Source: Orlajensenia sp001423545
GTDB lineage: Bacteria > Actinomycetota > Actinomycetes > Actinomycetales > Microbacteriaceae
Reading direction: 5' to 3'
Length of the DNA: 64,000 bases
NCBI GenBank assembly: GCA_001423545.1
Contig: LMOK01000003.1
Coordinates: forward strand, 868,001 to 932,000
The position numbers were made by a program, and so were the translations under genes. The notes beneath the pieces are model-generated. The model saw only the letters and a list, made by a program, of their open reading frames with translations, searched no databases and was not told where the DNA came from. This document shows, piece by piece, positions 25,071 to 32,997 of the stretch. How positions within the stretch are numbered: position 1 is the first letter of the stretch; each line of letters starts with the position of its first letter.

Positions 25071-26567
25071 ATGACCATCGAGAACGAGACTGGGGCGCAG
25101 CCCACGGATGCGCGCTTCGCAGCGCTCCCCTGCCGTCCCGGCAAGATCATCGCCGTGCACCTGAGCTACGCATCCCGTGCAGAACAACGCGGCCGCCGCC
25201 CGTCAGCGCCCTCCTACTTCTTCAAGCCCTCGAGCTCGGTCGCCGCGTCGGGCGGCACGGTGGAACGCCCGGTCGGCACCGAGCTGCTCGCCTTCGAGGG
25301 GGAGATCGCGCTCATCATCGGCACGGAGGCCCGCCACGTGGGCCAGGAAGCCGCGTGGAGCCACGTCGGCTGGGTGACCGCCTCGAACGATCTCGGGCTC
25401 TACGACCTGCGCGCGAACGACAAGGGCTCCAACGTCCGATCGAAGGGCGGCGACGGATTCACTCCGATCGGCCCGACGTTGATCGATGCCCGCACCGTGG
25501 ATCCGTCCGCGCTGCGCCTGCGCACCTGGGTGAACGATGACCTCGTGCAGGACGACACGACGGCAGGGCTCCTGTTCCCGCTCGCCCAGATCGTCGCCGA
25601 CCTGTCGCAGCACTTCACCCTCGAGCGGGGCGACGTCATCCTCACCGGAACGCCGGCCGGTTCTTCGGTCATCGTCCCTGGCGACGTCGTGGAGGTCGAA
25701 GTCGACTCTCCGAGTTCCGGGGCGTCCTCCGGACGACTGACCACGACGGCGACCCAGGCCGAGCAGCCGGCCTTCGACGCCTCCCTCGGCTCGCTTCCGG
25801 CCGTCGATGACACCCAGCGCGAGGAGGCGTGGGGGTCGCGAGAGCGTGCCGGGCTTCCGGATGCCTCCGTGAGACTCGCTCCGACGCTGCGGGCGAAGCT
25901 CGAGAGGGCACCGGTCGCCGGACTCTCCCAACAGCTGCGCAAGCGCGGCCTGAACAACGTGACCATCGACGGCGTCCGCCCTCTGCACCCCGGGGTGAAG
26001 CTCATCGGGACGGCGAAGACCCTGCGCTTCGTTCCCAACCGCGAAGACCTCTTCCAGTCGCACGGCGGTGGGTACAACGCCCAGAAGCGTGCCTTCGACG
26101 CTGTCGCGGAGGGCGAAGTGATCGTCATCGAGGCTCGGGGAGAGTCGGGATCGGGAACCCTCGGCGACATCCTCGCCCTGCGCGCTCAGGCGCAGGCAGC
26201 GGCCGGAATCGTCACAGACGGTGGCATCCGGGATGCCGACGCCGTCGCCGCGGTCGGCATCCCCGTCTACTCCGCCGGCGCCCATCCCGCCGTCCTGGGG
26301 CGAAAGCACGTCCCGTGGGACGTCGACGTCACGATCGCCTGCGGAGGCACCACCGTCCAGCCCGGCGACATCATCGTCGGCGACGCCGACGGCGTGATCG
26401 TCATCCCCCCGGCCATCGCCGAGGAGGTCGCCGACGCCGCACTGGCGCAGGAGGACGAGGATGCCTGGATCGCCGCCCGGGTCGCCGAGGGCAACCCGGT
26501 CGACGGCCTGTTCCCCCTCAACGCCGACTGGCGTGCCCGCTACGACGCCGACACGGGTGCGCAATGA
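25071..26567 (+). CDS. FAH-domain/RraA-domain fusion, hpaG-like
   Basis: A 498-residue two-domain enzyme. Residues 1 to about 225 are a FAH-family isomerase/decarboxylase domain (metal ligands in AFEGEIALIIG and NDLGLYD; GDVILTGTPAGS). From about 285 to 485 is an RraA-like domain with its ligand motif GDILALRAQA and GIVTDGGIRDADAV, as in 4-hydroxy-4-methyl-2-oxoglutarate aldolase/oxaloacetate decarboxylases. E. coli HpaG joins two FAH domains; here the second is RraA. It may carry out the decarboxylation and isomerisation after ring cleavage. GAGGGAG precedes ATG 25071. No stop or frameshift interrupts the junction. Confidence 0.85.
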   Translation: MTIENETGAQPTDARFAALPCRPGKIIAVHLSYASRAEQRGRRPSAPSYFFKPSSSVAASGGTVERPVGTELLAFEGEIALIIGTEARHVGQEAAWSHVGWVTASNDLGLYDLRANDKGSNVRSKGGDGFTPIGPTLIDARTVDPSALRLRTWVNDDLVQDDTTAGLLFPLAQIVADLSQHFTLERGDVILTGTPAGSSVIVPGDVVEVEVDSPSSGASSGRLTTTATQAEQPAFDASLGSLPAVDDTQREEAWGSRERAGLPDASVRLAPTLRAKLERAPVAGLSQQLRKRGLNNVTIDGVRPLHPGVKLIGTAKTLRFVPNREDLFQSHGGGYNAQKRAFDAVAEGEVIVIEARGESGSGTLGDILALRAQAQAAAGIVTDGGIRDADAVAAVGIPVYSAGAHPAVLGRKHVPWDVDVTIACGGTTVQPGDIIVGDADGVIVIPPAIAEEVADAALAQEDEDAWIAARVAEGNPVDGLFPLNADWRARYDADTGAQ

Positions 26568-27247
26568 CCGAAACCCCATCCCTCAGCAAGTCGCAGCTCG
26601 CCTATCGATGGGTTCGCGAGCGCATCACCAACCACGAGTTCACTCCCGGCTACCGCCTGGTCCTCGGCACGATCGCGGGCGAGCTGAACATGAGCGTCGT
26701 CCCGGTCCGGGAAGCGATCCGACAGCTCGAGGCGGAAGGCCTCGTGACGTTCGAGCGCAATGTCGGCGCCCACGTCTCGATGGTCGACGACACGCAGTAC
26801 CGATTCAGCATGCAGGCGCTCAGCATCCTCGAGGGCACTGCGACAGCACTGGCCGCGCGTCGGCTGACCGCCGACGACGTGCGGCAGGCGCGACAGATCA
26901 ACGAGCTCATGATCGGCCGCCTCGACGAGTTCGAGCCGCGCGCGTTCACCGCGCTCAATCAGCAGTTCCACTCCGTCCTGTTCGCCAAGTGCGCCAATCC
27001 GCGCATGCTCGAACTCGTCGAGTCGGAGTGGGCGCGCCTCGGTCACCTGCGTGACTCGACCTTCAGCTTCGTGCCCGGCCGGGCACAGGAGTCGGTGCGC
27101 GAGCACGAGAACATCCTCGTGCTGATCGAGACGGGCGCTCCCCTCGGCGAGATCGAGAAGATGGCTCGCCGCCACCGGTCCGCGACCCTGGACGCCTACA
27201 TGATCCACGAGCACCCTGACGAGGCCCTCGGCCTCCCAGCCTTCTGA
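26564..27247 (+). CDS. GntR-family (FCD) regulator of the hpa region
   Basis: A 227-residue GntR regulator. The winged helix reads YRWVRERITNHEFTPGYRLV, GELNMSVVPVREAIRQLEAEGLV and NVGAHVSMV. The C-terminal ligand domain is shorter than average, with FTALNQQFHSVLFAKC and SVREHENILVLIETGA giving the FCD metal His residues. ATG overlaps the fusion-gene stop (ATGA). It probably binds the palindrome at 25032-25049 and so controls both the catabolic operon it sits in and the divergent transport/hydroxylase genes, with a pathway aromatic as inducer. Confidence 0.92.
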   Translation: MTETPSLSKSQLAYRWVRERITNHEFTPGYRLVLGTIAGELNMSVVPVREAIRQLEAEGLVTFERNVGAHVSMVDDTQYRFSMQALSILEGTATALAARRLTADDVRQARQINELMIGRLDEFEPRAFTALNQQFHSVLFAKCANPRMLELVESEWARLGHLRDSTFSFVPGRAQESVREHENILVLIETGAPLGEIEKMARRHRSATLDAYMIHEHPDEALGLPAF

Positions 27248-27266
27248 CCCTTCCATTGGAGAACCC

Positions 27267-28784
27267 ATGACCGAGACAAGCCCTGCGCTCGACCAGCGCC
27301 ATGTGCCGGCCGACCTGCCCTCACGCATCCAGCACTACATCGACGGCGAGTTCATCGACTCGGTCGATGGCGACACCTTCGACGTGCTCGAGCCCGTCTC
27401 GAACGAGGTGTACGTCACAGCCGCTGCCGGCAAGAAGGCCGACATCGACCTCGCCGTCGACGCAGCCACCCGGGCCTTCAGGGAGGGCCCGTGGCCACGG
27501 ATGCTGCCGCGCGAGCGATCTCGGATCCTGCATCGCATCGCCGACCTCGTCGAGCTGCGCGATGCGAGGTTGGCCGAACTCGAATCCTTCGACTCGGGGC
27601 TGCCGATCACGCAGGCGCTCGGCCAGGCACGCCGCGCGGCGGAGAACTTCCGGTTCTTCGCCGACCTGATCGTCGCGCAGGCCGACGACACCTTCAAGGT
27701 TCCGGGCCGCCAGATCAATTACGTCAATCGCAAGCCGATCGGCGTCGCAGGGCTCATCACGCCGTGGAACACGCCCTTCATGCTGGAGTCGTGGAAGCTG
27801 GGTCCCGCCCTCGCCAGCGGCAACACCGTCGTCCTGAAGCCCGCCGAGTTCACCCCGTTGTCGGCATCGCTGTGGGCCGGCATCTTCGAGGAGGCCGGCC
27901 TGCCGAAGGGAGTCTTCAATCTCGTCAACGGCCTCGGCGAGGAGGCCGGCGACGCGCTCGTGAAGCACCCCGACGTTCCGCTCATCTCCTTCACGGGCGA
28001 GAGCCGGACAGGCCAGATCATCTTCGGCAATGCCGCGCCGTTCCTCAAGGGCCTCTCCATGGAACTCGGCGGCAAGAGCCCCGCGGTCGTCTTCGCCGAC
28101 GCCGACCTGGAAGCCGCGGTGGACGCCACGATCTTCGGCGTCTTCTCCCTCAACGGCGAGCGCTGCACCGCCGGATCCCGCATCCTGGTGCAGCGTGACG
28201 TCTACGACGAGTTCGTCGAGCGCTATGCGGCGCAGGCGAAGCGTGTGAAGGTCGGCTACCCCCACGACCCTGCGACGGAGGTCGGGGCGCTCGTTCATCC
28301 CGAACACTTCGACAAGGTCATGGGCTACGTCGAGATCGGCAAGACCGAGGGGCGTCTCGTCGCCGGAGGCGGACAGCCGGAAGGCTTCGAGTTCGGCAAC
28401 TTCGTCGCCCCGACGGTCTTCGCCGACGTGCCTCCCGACGCCCGCATCTTCCAGGAGGAGATCTTCGGTCCCGTCGTCGCGATCACGCCCTTCGACACCG
28501 ACGCCGAGGCCCTCGCCCTCGCGAACGACACGAAGTACGGCCTGGCCGCCTACATCTGGACGAACGACCTCAAGCGTGCGCACAATTTCTCGCAAGCCGT
28601 GGACGCCGGAATGGTCTGGCTCAACTCGAACAACGTCCGCGACCTCCGCACGCCCTTCGGCGGGGTCAAGGCCTCAGGACTCGGTCATGAGGGCGGGTAC
28701 AGGTCGATCGACTTCTACACCGACCAGCAGGCCGTGCACATCACCCTCGGCGAGGTTCACAACCCGACCTTCGGCAAGCACTAG
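27267..28784 (+). CDS. hpaE: 5-carboxymethyl-2-hydroxymuconate semialdehyde dehydrogenase
   Basis: A 505-residue aldehyde dehydrogenase that oxidises the ring-cleavage semialdehyde of homoprotocatechuate. Typical elements: PVSNEVYVTAAAGKKADI, GLITPWNTPFMLESWKLGPA, SFTGESRTGQ, the Glu of MELGGKSP and the Cys of NGERCTAGSR. The end FGGVKASGLGHEGG is also classic. GGAG precedes the ATG by seven bases. Followed by HpaD, HpaH and HpaI, the assignment rests on pathway context as well as family. Confidence 0.92.
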   Translation: MTETSPALDQRHVPADLPSRIQHYIDGEFIDSVDGDTFDVLEPVSNEVYVTAAAGKKADIDLAVDAATRAFREGPWPRMLPRERSRILHRIADLVELRDARLAELESFDSGLPITQALGQARRAAENFRFFADLIVAQADDTFKVPGRQINYVNRKPIGVAGLITPWNTPFMLESWKLGPALASGNTVVLKPAEFTPLSASLWAGIFEEAGLPKGVFNLVNGLGEEAGDALVKHPDVPLISFTGESRTGQIIFGNAAPFLKGLSMELGGKSPAVVFADADLEAAVDATIFGVFSLNGERCTAGSRILVQRDVYDEFVERYAAQAKRVKVGYPHDPATEVGALVHPEHFDKVMGYVEIGKTEGRLVAGGGQPEGFEFGNFVAPTVFADVPPDARIFQEEIFGPVVAITPFDTDAEALALANDTKYGLAAYIWTNDLKRAHNFSQAVDAGMVWLNSNNVRDLRTPFGGVKASGLGHEGGYRSIDFYTDQQAVHITLGEVHNPTFGKH

Positions 28785-28789
28785 CCGCC

Positions 28790-28838
28790 GAGCCGCCCAG
28801 TACCGGTCGCGCACTGGCGCGGGCCACCAGGGCGGCTC
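28790..28838 (+). terminator. Possible attenuating hairpin between hpaE and hpaD
   Basis: GAGCCGCCC (28790-28798) pairs perfectly with GGGCGGCTC (28830-28838) around 31 bases that can themselves fold. It lies in the largest gap of this operon (94 bp) and could lower or stabilise downstream message. Confidence 0.4.
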
Positions 28839-28878
28839 CTCTCCCACTCACCCCCCCATCACCGGCAAGGACGCTGAC

Positions 28879-30045
28879 ATGACCGACACGACCGCCAAGA
28901 CGCTCACCTCCTCGGGCTTCTACGTCTCGCAGGAAGCCCCCATCGAGACCGACAACCCCGTTGCGACCCCTCAGTCCTCCCCGCCCGACATCCTGCGCTG
29001 CGCCTACATGGAACTCGTCGTGACCGACCTCGCCGCATCACGCCAGTTCTACGTCGACGTGCTCGGGCTGCACGTGACGGAAGAGGACTCCGATGCCGTC
29101 TACCTGCGGTCGACCGAGGAGTTCATCCACCACAACCTCGTGCTGCGCCACGGCACCGTCGCCGCCGTCGCCGCGTTCTCCTACCGCGTGCGGTCTGCCG
29201 AAGACCTCGACAAGGCCGTCGCCTATTACACGGAACTCGGATGCCGCATCGAGCGCCGTGCCGGGGGCTTCGTCAAGGGCATCGGCGATTCCGTCCGGGT
29301 CGAGGATCCGCTCGGATTCCCGTACGAGTTCTTCTTCCAGACCGACCACGTCGAGCGGCTGTCGTGGCGCTACGACCTGCACACCCCCGGCGAACTCGTG
29401 CGTCTCGACCACTTCAACCAGGTGACCCCCGACGTTCCGCGAGCGGTCAAGTTCATGCAGGACCTCGGCTTCCGCGTGACCGAGGACATCCAGGACGACG
29501 AGGGCACCGTCTACGCCGCGTGGATGCGCCGCAAGCCCACGGTGCACGACACCGCGATGACCGGCGGTGACGGACCACGGATGCACCATGTCGCGTTCGC
29601 GACGCACGAGAAGCACAACATCCTCGCCATCTGCGACAAGCTCGGAGCCCTGCGTCGCTCGGATGCGATCGAACGCGGGCCCGGACGCCACGGCGTCTCC
29701 AACGCCTTCTACCTCTACCTGCGCGACCCCGACGGCCACAGGGTCGAGATCTACACGCAGGACTACTACACGGGCGATCCCGACAATCCCGTCATCACCT
29801 GGGATGTGCACGACAACCAGAGGCGCGACTGGTGGGGGAACCCGGTGGTGCCGTCCTGGTACACGGAGGCCTCCCTCGTGCTCGATCTCGACGGCAACCC
29901 GCAGCCCGTCGTGGCCCGCACCGACACCTCCGAGATGGCCGTCACCATCGGAGCCGACGGCTTCTCGTACACCCGCCCGGGCGAGGCCGAGGCGTCCCTG
30001 CCCGAGTGGAAACAGGGCGAGTACAAGCTCGGCCATCAGCTCTGA
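28879..30045 (+). CDS. hpaD: 3,4-dihydroxyphenylacetate 2,3-dioxygenase
   Basis: A 388-residue type I extradiol dioxygenase with two vicinal-oxygen-chelate domain pairs. Metal ligands by eye are His178 (VRLDHFNQ), His237 (MHHVAF) and Glu290 (RVEIYTQDYY). These equal Brevibacterium fuscum HPCD His155, His214 and Glu267 with a constant offset of 23 residues, a strong match to that Fe(II) enzyme as I recall its numbering. An N-terminal extension of about 25 residues precedes ILRCAYMELVVTDLAAS. AAGGA lies eight bases before the ATG. It opens the homoprotocatechuate ring at the meta position. Confidence 0.95.
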   Translation: MTDTTAKTLTSSGFYVSQEAPIETDNPVATPQSSPPDILRCAYMELVVTDLAASRQFYVDVLGLHVTEEDSDAVYLRSTEEFIHHNLVLRHGTVAAVAAFSYRVRSAEDLDKAVAYYTELGCRIERRAGGFVKGIGDSVRVEDPLGFPYEFFFQTDHVERLSWRYDLHTPGELVRLDHFNQVTPDVPRAVKFMQDLGFRVTEDIQDDEGTVYAAWMRRKPTVHDTAMTGGDGPRMHHVAFATHEKHNILAICDKLGALRRSDAIERGPGRHGVSNAFYLYLRDPDGHRVEIYTQDYYTGDPDNPVITWDVHDNQRRDWWGNPVVPSWYTEASLVLDLDGNPQPVVARTDTSEMAVTIGADGFSYTRPGEAEASLPEWKQGEYKLGHQL

Positions 30046-30078
30046 CCGCCCGATAGCGTGATCACGAAGGAGAGACGG

Positions 30079-30864
30079 ATGCTGCAGCCAGAGACCATCG
30101 CGGAGATCGCCGACGAGCTCGCCGAAGCCGACCGGACGCACAGCGTGATCCCGCGGATCACCGCGCGGCATCCCGGGGCCACCGTCGAGGACTCCTATGC
30201 GATCCAGGGGGTCTGGCGCGACAAGAACATCGCGGCCGGGCGCACCCTCGTCGGCCGGAAGATCGGCCTGACCTCGAAGGCGATGCAGGAGGCCACGGGG
30301 ATCACCGAACCGGACTACGGCGTCATGTTCGACGACACCGTGTACTCCAGCGGCGCCGAGATCCCGGTGGACCGGTTCTCCAACGTGCGCATCGAGGTCG
30401 AACTCGCGTTCGTGCTGAAGGCGCCTCTCGAAGGGCCCGACTGCACTCTCGACGACGCCCTGGCGGCGATCGATTACGCCGTGCCCGCATTGGAGATCCT
30501 CAACTCGCACATCGAGCTCGACGGTCGAACCATCGTCGACACGATCTCCGACAACGCGGCCTACGGCGGCATGGTTCTGGGCGAGGTGCACAAGCGGCCC
30601 GACGAGATCGACCTGCGCTGGGTTCCCGCGCTTCTGTACCGCAACGGCGAGATCACCGAGACGGGGGTCGCCGCCGGCGTGCTCGACCACCCGGCCACCG
30701 GTGTCGCGTGGCTCGCCAACAAGTTCCACCAGCACGGCAGCAGACTCGAGGCCGGAGAGATCATCCTGGCCGGATCCTTCACGCGTCCCCTGTGGGTCTC
30801 GCGCGGAGATGTCGTGCTGTGCGACTACGGACCGATGGGATCGATCACATGTCACTTCATCTGA
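30079..30864 (+). CDS. hpaH: 2-oxo-hept-4-ene-1,7-dioate hydratase
   Basis: A 261-residue member of the HpaH/MhpD hydratase family. Visible motifs: SYAIQGVWRDKNIAAGR, LVGRKIGLTSKAMQ, PDYGVMFDDTVYSSG, the metal Glu pair in RIEVELAFVL, and LEAGEIILAGSFTRPL at the end. ATG at 30079 follows AAGGAG with good spacing and is preferred over the one at 30058. It adds water to the dienoate for the aldolase that follows, whose start lies inside its end (16-bp overlap). Confidence 0.93.
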   Translation: MLQPETIAEIADELAEADRTHSVIPRITARHPGATVEDSYAIQGVWRDKNIAAGRTLVGRKIGLTSKAMQEATGITEPDYGVMFDDTVYSSGAEIPVDRFSNVRIEVELAFVLKAPLEGPDCTLDDALAAIDYAVPALEILNSHIELDGRTIVDTISDNAAYGGMVLGEVHKRPDEIDLRWVPALLYRNGEITETGVAAGVLDHPATGVAWLANKFHQHGSRLEAGEIILAGSFTRPLWVSRGDVVLCDYGPMGSITCHFI

Positions 30865-31652
30865 AGCCCACCCTGCGCCACGACCTCGCCGACGCCTCTC
30901 GTCCGCTGGCGGGAATCTGGGCGTGCTCGGGCTCCGCGCTGGTGGCGGAGATCTGCGCGGGCTCGGGGCTGGACTGGATGCTCATCGACATGGAGCACTC
31001 GCCCAACGGTCTCGAGTCCGTCCTCGCGCAGCTGCAGGCCGTCGCCGCCTACCCGATCACTCCGGTCGTGCGCGTGCCGATCGGCGACGTCGTCACCATC
31101 AAGCAGGTGCTCGACCTCGGTGCGCAGACCCTTCTCGTGCCGATGATCTCGACGGCCGCCGAGGCGAGAGCAGTCGTCGAGGCCGTGCACTACCCGCCGC
31201 GCGGCAGGCGCGGCGTGGGATCCGCGCTCGCGCGCTCCGGCCGCTGGAATCGTGTCGACGACTACCTCCGGAACGCGGGCGAGCACGTCTGCCTCCTCGT
31301 GCAGATCGAGACGACGGAGGGCGTGGAGAACGCGGCCGACATCGCCGGAGTCGACGGGATCGACGGGGTGTTCGTCGGCCCCTCGGATCTCGCCGCCTCG
31401 ATGGGCCTCCTCGGTCAGCAGACTCATCCCGACGTGGTCGCATCCGTGCGTCGGACCTTCGACGCCGTGCGAGCCGCGGGAAAGCCGGTGGGCGTCAACG
31501 CCTTCGACCCGGCGGTCGCCGACGCCTATGCCGAGTCGGGTGCCTCCTTCATCCTGGTCGACGCAGACGTCGCGCTCCTCGCCCGAGGATCCGAAGCCCT
31601 CGCGACCCGGTGGATCCCCGGAACGGATGCTTCCGGCCGCCCTTCGTACTGA
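30849..31652 (+). CDS. hpaI: 4-hydroxy-2-oxo-heptane-1,7-dioate aldolase
   Basis: A 267-residue HpcH/HpaI class II aldolase that makes pyruvate and succinate semialdehyde. Motifs: GIWACSGSALVAEICAGSG, DWMLIDMEHSPNG with the catalytic base, VVRVP, LGAQTLLVPMIST, YPPRGRRGVG, the metal Glu in VQIETTEGVENA and the Asp in VFVGPSDLAASMG. Last gene of the operon, 16 bp inside hpaH, followed by a strong terminator at 31720. Confidence 0.94.
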   Translation: MSLHLKPTLRHDLADASRPLAGIWACSGSALVAEICAGSGLDWMLIDMEHSPNGLESVLAQLQAVAAYPITPVVRVPIGDVVTIKQVLDLGAQTLLVPMISTAAEARAVVEAVHYPPRGRRGVGSALARSGRWNRVDDYLRNAGEHVCLLVQIETTEGVENAADIAGVDGIDGVFVGPSDLAASMGLLGQQTHPDVVASVRRTFDAVRAAGKPVGVNAFDPAVADAYAESGASFILVDADVALLARGSEALATRWIPGTDASGRPSY

Positions 31653-31719
31653 GCATCCGTCGAGAGCGAACGACGCAGCGGCGAGCGCGCGGGTGGTCCC
31701 TCGGCGCCCCGACACGAGA

Positions 31720-31749
31720 AAAGGCCGGATCCCAGAGGATCCGGCCTTT
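31720..31749. terminator. Bidirectional terminator between hpaI and tRNA-Leu
   Basis: AAAGGCCGGATCC (31720-31732) pairs without mismatch with GGATCCGGCCTTT (31737-31749), loop of four. The A-run on one side and T-run on the other let it serve both converging transcripts. Confidence 0.85.
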
Positions 31750-31758
31750 CAGCACATC

Positions 31759-31845
31759 TGGTGCGCGAGGGGGGACTTGAACCCCCACACCCTTGCGAGT
31801 ACTGGCACCTGAAGCCAGCGCGTCTGCCAATTCCGCCACTCGCGC
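31759..31845 (-). tRNA. tRNA-Leu (CAG)
   Basis: Minus strand from 31845: acceptor GCGCGAG, long variable arm, anticodon loop TTCAGGT between CTGGC and GCCAG stems (anticodon CAG), GGTTCAAGTCC T-arm, and 3' CTCGCGC-A. CCA is encoded (TGG at 31759-31761 on the plus strand). The long variable arm marks a class II tRNA. Confidence 0.95.
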
Positions 31846-32184
31846 ACGCTTGGTCACACCCGAGGGCGAACCAACCCAGTGACATTATCATTTTCTCCCG
31901 CCATAAGCCATTTGAGCCGATCGGGCGGCCGACGCCCGACCACTGGTGCCGACGTGGCGCGAATCGACCTTCGAATGCGCCGTGAACGTCGATCCGCGTC
32001 ATCTCGGTGAGAGCGGCATCCGCGAGCGCCCTGATCAGGCCATCCGCACGAATGCGCACGAATGGAAACGCCGCCCGTGCTCGCGTCCCCCGGTGAATGC
32101 GCAATAGGCTCGATTCCGTACTGCAGGGGTCGACGGCGACCCTTTCTCGCTCACTACTTCACTGAAGCCGAGATGGGGGCCCGC
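31846..32184. other. Intergenic region between tRNA-Leu and pgmB
   Basis: A 339-base gap with divergent transcription. An AT-rich patch at 31880-31920 includes GATAAT on the minus strand (31889-31884), a weak -10 candidate for the tRNA. No convincing promoter, repeat or small gene was recognised for pgmB. Confidence 0.5.
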
Positions 32185-32997
32185 ATGACGGACACCACTG
32201 AAGAAACTCCACCCGAGCTGCTGCACGGACGCGACATCCGTGCCTTCCTGTTCGACCTCGACGGCGTGCTCACGCCGACCGCCGAGGTGCACATGCACGC
32301 CTGGGCGCGGTTGTTCACGCCGTACCTCGAGAGCCATGGCGCCGAGCCGTACGTCGAGCAGGACTACTTCGACCACATCGACGGCAAGCCGCGCTTCGAC
32401 GGCGTGCGCGACCTGCTCGCCTCCCGCGGCATCGAGCTCGAGCCGGGGACTCCGGATGCCGACCCGGCCGACGACACGGTCTGGGGCCTCGGCAACCGCA
32501 AGAACACCGTCTTCAACGACACCATCACCGAGGAGGGCGTGGCCGCCTACCCCGCCTCGCTCGCGTTCCTCGAGGCCGTCATCGCCGACGGCTACGAGGT
32601 CGCCGTGGTCTCCAGCTCGAAGAACGCGCCCGCGGTGCTCGCGGCGGCCGGCATCGCCGACCGGTTCGAGATCGTCGTCGACGGCAACGTCGCGGCCGGC
32701 CTCGGCCTGCCGGGCAAGCCGGCGCCCGATACCTATATACATGCGGCCAAAGCGCTCGGACTCACCGTGCTCGAGTGCGCCGTCGTCGAAGACGCCGTCT
32801 CGGGCGTGCAGTCCGGTGCCCGCGGCGCCTTCGGCCTCGTCATCGGCGTCGATCGCGGCGTCGGACGCAAGGTGCTGCAGGATGCCGGAGCCGACATCGT
32901 CGTGGAGGAGCTCGACGAGCTGATCGACGCCGTCGCCAAGGACACCGAGCAGAACGACGAGATCACGGACGCCGTGAACCACAAGGAGAGCAAGTGA
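32185..32997 (+). CDS. pgmB: Beta-phosphoglucomutase, HAD family
   Basis: A 270-residue HAD-superfamily mutase converting beta-glucose 1-phosphate to glucose 6-phosphate. The nucleophile motif is FLFDLDGVLTPTAEVH, motif II is VSSSKNAP, the motif III Lys is in LPGKPAPDTY, and VVEDAVSGVQSGARG is motif IV. The start could be 32173 or 32185; GGGGG lies closer to 32185. It overlaps the GH65 phosphorylase gene by GTGA, and such pairs feed beta-glucose 1-phosphate into glycolysis. Codons TAT ATA CAT near 32731-32741 are unusual for this genome. Confidence 0.92.
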   Translation: MTDTTEETPPELLHGRDIRAFLFDLDGVLTPTAEVHMHAWARLFTPYLESHGAEPYVEQDYFDHIDGKPRFDGVRDLLASRGIELEPGTPDADPADDTVWGLGNRKNTVFNDTITEEGVAAYPASLAFLEAVIADGYEVAVVSSSKNAPAVLAAAGIADRFEIVVDGNVAAGLGLPGKPAPDTYIHAAKALGLTVLECAVVEDAVSGVQSGARGAFGLVIGVDRGVGRKVLQDAGADIVVEELDELIDAVAKDTEQNDEITDAVNHKESK

